DNA of 64,000 nt from Trichomonas vaginalis G3 (Eukaryota; Parabasalia; Trichomonadida; Trichomonadidae). The stretch's first letter is position 1, and each line of letters begins with the position of its first letter. This document shows, piece after piece, positions 60,028 to 64,000 of this stretch. The notes beneath the pieces are model-generated. The model was not told the DNA's origin. It was given only the letters and a program-made list of their open reading frames with translations, and searched no databases. The position numbers and the translations under genes were made by a program. The stretch lies in assembly GCF_026262505.1 (NCBI RefSeq), contig NC_067204.1, positions 4,311,797 to 4,375,796 on the forward strand, read 5' to 3'.

Positions 60028-61442
60028 GCATTTCTATACCATGCGTAAACTGTCATGTAAGGTGGCATGTAGTCTTTACTCTGTCCCGTTGTTTGCGTAT
60101 ACCCTGTAACGCGATGTGTATGGTTTCCTTCTCCCTGTGTGCTACCCCAGAAACAATTTATAGCAAACTGAACGTCGTCTTTAACATCATATCCTTTACC
60201 TTTTTTCATTGCTGACCAATCCCAAAATCTATGCTTATGCCAACCTGCTTCAGATGTACTTAAATCTACGTAGTGACTGTGTGCAGGTAAGTTTTCACCT
60301 GAAATCGTTTTACTTCCACCTGTTTCCTTTGAAGAGTTTGCACAATACAAAAACCTGTCGACTATTTGAGTCCAAGTTCCGAGACCAAGTACTACTTCTG
60401 GTCTGGTAGAGTTCATTGACGTGTAAATAGAACCTATAGGATATAGTGTTTGAAGTATTTCTGTCTTTAACGTTTGAAGCTCTGTTTTGTCAGCTTTCTT
60501 ATCTAACTCATCGTTAACATATGTTTTGTCAGCTTTCTTATCTAACTCATCGTTAACATATGTTTTGTCAGCTTTGTTGTCATATAAATCTTGAGCAGTG
60601 AATTTAACTTTGTTTTCATCCTCCATGACAAAAACATTTCTACATCTAGTGTATTTCATCGTTGTTATGTCTTCATCCGATGTTAAACCTTGTGGAAAGT
60701 TAGGAGGTTTCCAATACAATGCATCCCCACCAGTTCCATCAGGTTCTTCAACCGTTCCTGCAATATTTTCTATACCAACAGTTGCGAAGAAATCGTGTGT
60801 ATGGTTCTTATCTGCCTTCTTTTCAAGGCTAACGTTTAAGTCTGTTATTTCAGAAGATGTATGTGTATGTCCAACGTCACTTTTCCTGTTTAAGGTTTCT
60901 TGTAAGTTTGTAATATTTGCAATGGTATGTGTATGTCCAACGTCACTTTTCCTGTTTAAGGTTTCTTGTAAGTTTGTAATATTTGCAATGGTATGTGTAT
61001 GAGTCTTTTTAGAATATTCGTTTTCAGCTCTTGTCACTTCACTTGACATTTTATTGTCAACATATGTTTTGTCTGCTAGTTCAGGATGAGTATGTTCTTT
61101 TGTTGCATATGTTGCATCTGCTCTGTCATGTTCTTCTTGAACTTTTTCAATGACATACTCTTTGTCAGCTTTGTTGTCAACATCTGCTTTCAAAAGAAGT
61201 TCTTTTATAGGCTTCTCGTTTAAAGTTCCTTTTGTTGGATTTATACAGACAGTATGGTTCTTACTGTCTTGAAACAGAAACTCGTCTGTCATTGGGTTTA
61301 ATGTCAGTTTTAAGTTTCCTTCTTTCAATGACTCAGATATCTTAGAATAGTTTGAAAAGTTTGTTGTGTTCTTATTTAGAGCTTGCAAAATGAGTTGTCG
61401 GTTGTGTTGTATTTCTCTCATAGACGCTGTTTCTTTCGACAT
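60024..61442 (-). CDS. Phage-type tail-fibre/collar protein with HTH repeats (Polinton C)
   Basis: A 472-residue open frame, the whole copy. The N-terminal ~110 residues are an attachment-like region. Residues ~115-225 hold KADK and HTH repeats: THTHTIANITNLQETLNRKS modules end in GHTHT, a pattern in which paired His bind metal along a trimeric shaft. Residues ~285-330 have tandem DELDKKADKTYVN repeats typical of phage fibres. The C-terminal domain from ~335 has YPIGSIYTSMNSTRPEVVLG, GTWTQIVDRFLYCA, GGSKTISGENLPAHSH and PPYMTVYAWYRNA, the well-known order of phage tail-collar/short-fibre tips. It is likely a host-recognition fibre on a Polinton virion (inference). It starts 19 bases from the divergent 282-residue gene. 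Confidence 0.85.
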   Translation of the reverse strand: MSKETASMREIQHNRQLILQALNKNTTNFSNYSKISESLKEGNLKLTLNPMTDEFLFQDSKNHTVCINPTKGTLNEKPIKELLLKADVDNKADKEYVIEKVQEEHDRADATYATKEHTHPELADKTYVDNKMSSEVTRAENEYSKKTHTHTIANITNLQETLNRKSDVGHTHTIANITNLQETLNRKSDVGHTHTSSEITDLNVSLEKKADKNHTHDFFATVGIENIAGTVEEPDGTGGDALYWKPPNFPQGLTSDEDITTMKYTRCRNVFVMEDENKVKFTAQDLYDNKADKTYVNDELDKKADKTYVNDELDKKADKTELQTLKTEILQTLYPIGSIYTSMNSTRPEVVLGLGTWTQIVDRFLYCANSSKETGGSKTISGENLPAHSHYVDLSTSEAGWHKHRFWDWSAMKKGKGYDVKDDVQFAINCFWGSTQGEGNHTHRVTGYTQTTGQSKDYMPPYMTVYAWYRNA

Positions 61443-61460
61443 TTTTATTCTAGATAAAAT

Positions 61461-62309
61461 ATGCTTTCAATAGAAAAAGAAAATTCAAGAGTTGCTACAA
61501 CTAAACCATTAGATGAACTTTTTACTAACGTAGGTCAAAAGTTTGAGACAGAGACCGTAAAGCATGAAGGCTATCGTTTTGACTACCCATTGAGATGGCT
61601 AAGAGACCCATCCGTCACAAAAGCTGTTGGCTTTCGTAGAATGAAGTTCATTTCAGAAGCCATACATGGTTTCCCATTTACGGTCGCTTTTGAAATTCGA
61701 TACTATAACAAAGAAAAACATACGTATGAGAAATTTGAACAGGGAAAACTTTTACAAGTGAATTTGCTTGTAAACTTAGAAACAACTCTTCAAGCTTTTC
61801 AAGAAAAAATAAACGATATCTATCTCGAATATGCAAAACAGTACAACATTGACGAAGGAGAGTACCATCTCGATATTATATATGACAGGAAAAATGCAAC
61901 TGTTAAAATTAATAGAATAGAAGACCTTGGAGAAGACGTTTATATTTCTACAAAATATAACAACTTGGCATGGTATAGATTTTTGAGGATGTTAAATCAG
62001 CCTGCAGAATATCCAGTACACCCGAACTTTTATGAAGTCGAAAACCCTAATGGAACATATGAAAATGTTTTCGACTCAGATGCTATTATAGTTCATGCTT
62101 CATTTTCTGGCGCCCAAAACTCTTTTTTATGCTTGGCAAATGACTTTTACGAAAAACCTACAAAGCTATATGAACCACCAAGTGGAAGTATTTCAGACTT
62201 TCAAGTATGGTTTACAACAGATGGAAGAAAGAGAATAATTCCATTATACCATGCGTTTTACTTAGAACTTAGTTTCATATACAACTACTATCGAACGGTA
62301 AAAATATAA
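61461..62309 (+). CDS. 282-residue possible minor capsid protein (Polinton C)
   Basis: Whole open frame MLSIEKENSRVATTKPLDEL.... Beta-rich with many aromatic residues (AFEIRYYNKEKHTYEKFEQG, YEPPSGSISDFQVWFTTDGR) and a hydrophobic end (YHAFYLELSFIYNYYRTVKI). Position beside the fibre gene and the beta-rich composition would suit a penton or fibre-base protein, but no motif proves it. The counterpart in B is broken. Confidence 0.45.
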   Translation: MLSIEKENSRVATTKPLDELFTNVGQKFETETVKHEGYRFDYPLRWLRDPSVTKAVGFRRMKFISEAIHGFPFTVAFEIRYYNKEKHTYEKFEQGKLLQVNLLVNLETTLQAFQEKINDIYLEYAKQYNIDEGEYHLDIIYDRKNATVKINRIEDLGEDVYISTKYNNLAWYRFLRMLNQPAEYPVHPNFYEVENPNGTYENVFDSDAIIVHASFSGAQNSFLCLANDFYEKPTKLYEPPSGSISDFQVWFTTDGRKRIIPLYHAFYLELSFIYNYYRTVKI

Positions 62310-62312
62310 TTT

Positions 62313-62555
62313 TTAATACGGTTGAGGTGTTGGATTTGGTTGCCAACTAGACTGTGGTGCAGGTTCAGGCTGTTGTATAACAGGAGCTTGTTCTTCTGGT
62401 TCAGGGTCTTTAGGTATAATACCAACGAACTGACCTACTCTTTTACCAATATTTTTGACTCCGTTCCAAATTCCTCTTCCTACGGTTTTTATTCCATTCC
62501 ATATACCTCTTCCAACATTTCGAAAGAAGTTTCCTATCTTACTGAAGAAACCCAT
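62313..62555 (-). CDS. Amphipathic Gly/Trp-repeat protein, 80 residues (Polinton C)
   Basis: Counterpart of 24,937-25,179, three substitutions in 80. Its end lies three bases from the end of the 282-residue gene. Confidence 0.6.
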   Translation of the reverse strand: MGFFSKIGNFFRNVGRGIWNGIKTVGRGIWNGVKNIGKRVGQFVGIIPKDPEPEEQAPVIQQPEPAPQSSWQPNPTPQPY

Positions 62556-62573
62556 TTTACTATATGTAAAAAT

Positions 62574-62936
62574 CTAATGTCCGCCTAGTCTCTTACGTTT
62601 CCTGTTGAGTTCCATAGCATTCTTTAACTGGAGCTCATACATTCTGTTTCTCCTCTGGTAGAAAACATATTCTGGGTCAACTCCTGTGTTCGCGTCATCT
62701 GCATAAAGTTGTTTATATCCCACCTCAGGGTTTGTATAAAACTCTTTCCATCTCATATTTGCATACCATGGTGGCAAACCTAACGCAGCGTCATTTGACA
62801 TGGCAGTTTGCATTTGTACATCTGTTGGCACTTGACCATAGTTTGCCATTGCAGTTTGTATTCTAACTTCATTTGGAATATTCTCTGGGTTTGGTTGTCC
62901 AGGTTGCTGTGCATTCGCTAAGTTCTGTGCGTCCAT
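62574..62936 (-). CDS. 120-residue Q/N-rich protein (Polinton C, whole copy)
   Basis: Begins MDAQNLANAQQPGQPNPENI; contains an internal repeat (VRIQTAMANYGQ / VQMQTAMSNDAA), a central aromatic part (RWKEFYTNPEVGYKQLYADD) and a basic helical end (MELNRKRKRLGGH). Function unknown. Confidence 0.55.
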   Translation of the reverse strand: MDAQNLANAQQPGQPNPENIPNEVRIQTAMANYGQVPTDVQMQTAMSNDAALGLPPWYANMRWKEFYTNPEVGYKQLYADDANTGVDPEYVFYQRRNRMYELQLKNAMELNRKRKRLGGH

Positions 62937-62959
62937 TTAATATTAGATAAAAATATCTC

Positions 62960-63091
62960 TTACGAGTACATATACTGAACATTTGCAGGCATTGGTTCAT
63001 CTTCATATTCTCTGTACCTTTCTGCCACGTCAAAGAAATAAATGACACAATGGAAAAAACCTAAAACAAGTAGTCCTATTTCAAACCACAT
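62960..63091 (-). CDS. 43-residue membrane protein overlapping the methyltransferase (Polinton C)
   Basis: Counterpart of 24,400-24,531, with the same overlap into the methyltransferase end. Confidence 0.55.
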   Translation of the reverse strand: MWFEIGLLVLGFFHCVIYFFDVAERYREYEDEPMPANVQYMYS

Positions 63092-63893
63092 TTACTTACT
63101 AATAAAATTTCTTTATTGTGACACTTTCTCCAGTTTATAGGACCTCTCTCATATTCTATCTTGTCATATCTAAACTCATAGTCATGTATGTCCTCTAACC
63201 ATCTCATAACGGTTTCCAAACCACTTTTATCGGATGTAAAGTAAAAGCATGGATGGTTATGTAAAACGTCTAAAGTTTCTAAAGAGTCTCTCAAAGTCCA
63301 GTCTACTTGGTATTGAAAATCCCATGTGTTAAAGAACGGCGGGTCCACTATAAAGAAAACATTTTCCTTTTTTTATATTTTTCATACAACTCTGTCCAAT
63401 GACATCTCACAAACTCTATACCCTCAATATATTTTTCTATGTCCTCTTTGAAAACATTTGTATAGTTAAGATATAAAACTTTTGACATAAGTGTTTCAAT
63501 GTCATGAACTCTTATAGCACCACTATATAATAGTCTAGCAGATATACTATCCCAGTCTATATATTCTGCTTTTTTCAAAACCTCTCTCACAATATTTTTC
63601 TTATCTAATGGTATACGTTCCATCTTACCTATAGGTATCTTTTCTTTTAACTCTTTCAATATTTTGTTTGTGTCTGGAATATGTTTGAGACGGTCCATAT
63701 AGTTGTCGAAGTCATTGCATATAATCTTTGAGTCTGGAAATATTATATGGCACAAATGGGATATATAGAAACTTCCACCGAACAAATCTACAAATGTTAG
63801 ACCATTCGGTAGTTTCTTAAGTTCTCTCAATATAATATCTTTACATCTACTCTTATTTCCAAAGAAGGGTAACGGTGGTTTTGTAAAATTCAT
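63076..63893 (-). pseudogene. Dam-like DNA adenine methyltransferase, broken (Polinton C)
   Basis: Counterpart of 23,597-24,415; FVDLFGGSF and the DPPF motif are both readable. About one break. Confidence 0.88.
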
Positions 63894-64000
63894 TTATATA
63901 TAATAATAAAAATGTTTTTCCCTGAAAAGTGACAGAAAAGTGACAAAACATGAAAACATATATAATTTGTGAAAAGCGACACATTATATAATGTTTTCGA
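63894..64000. other. Start of the left subterminal region (Polinton C)
   Basis: AT-rich sequence with CTGAAAAGTGACAG, matching B just upstream of its methyltransferase and then diverging (GAAAAGCGACACATT). The end of the element is outside the window. Confidence 0.6.

Larger units (their letters stand above)
45500..64000 (-). mobile_element. Polinton/Maverick copy C, inverted, broken
   Basis: It runs opposite to A and B, from part of the helicase gene at the left (abutting the minisatellite array) to the methyltransferase gene and the start of the left subterminal region at the window end. Whole frames include the tail-fibre-like, 282-residue and HNH-type genes. About a dozen breaks plus two transposon insertions (a mariner in the polymerase gene, a MULE-like MITE in a small gene). 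High identity to B over kilobases indicates a young copy; the insertions are younger still. Confidence 0.92.

Overview
The window is dominated by three closely related copies of one large Polinton/Maverick (virus-like, self-synthesising transposon) family. The AT-rich background, the Maverick expansion, a Tvmar1-like mariner with TA target duplication, a MULE-like 9-bp target duplication, and TCAYW-type initiator motifs a few bases upstream of start codons together suggest Trichomonas vaginalis or a close relative. This is an inference from family resemblance; no rRNA, tRNA or certain host gene is present to settle it.

Layout. Copy A (1-17,392, cut by the window start) carries the right two thirds of the element and ends in a terminal inverted repeat. 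A 5.8 kb non-Polinton spacer (17,393-23,201) is bounded by a poly-T tract and a poly-A tract. It holds AT-rich microsatellite, a ~135-bp tandem repeat, three tandem units that can each fold like a cloverleaf, a decayed transposase-like gene and a ~0.7 kb inverted-repeat element. Copy B (23,202-41,792) starts with the matching terminal repeat, runs in the same direction as A and ends at a 100-N assembly gap. A 3.6 kb minisatellite array (41,893-45,490) follows. Copy C (45,500-64,000, cut by the window end) runs in the opposite direction; a mariner sits in its DNA polymerase gene and a MULE-like MITE in a small gene. Laying A and B end to end gives a composite element of about 26 kb.

Gene content, left to right along the element: Dam-like adenine methyltransferase; small membrane and amphipathic proteins; a possible minor virion protein; a phage-type tail-fibre/collar protein with HTH repeats; retroviral-type integrase; family B DNA polymerase; a coiled-coil/poly-Glu/HNH protein and a cluster of small proteins of unknown role around a 21-bp minisatellite; A32-like packaging ATPase; a possible SSB; D5-like SF3 helicase; a possible penton-like protein; probable double-jelly-roll major capsid protein; and a large repeat-rich region. 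Replication, integration, packaging and virion functions are all represented. All copies are fossils with several to many broken frames. B keeps whole methyltransferase, integrase, polymerase and helicase frames; A is the most decayed, and part of its disorder in 10.9-19.2 kb looks like consensus indels. Kilobase stretches that are nearly identical between copies indicate recent amplification.

Most notable: a family of palindromic arrays with a conserved GATC core whose half-sites have changed in a compensatory way between two classes, inside elements that encode a Dam-like methylase; the cloverleaf-like tandem units in the spacer; and a tail-fibre gene whose tip is replaced between otherwise near-identical copies.
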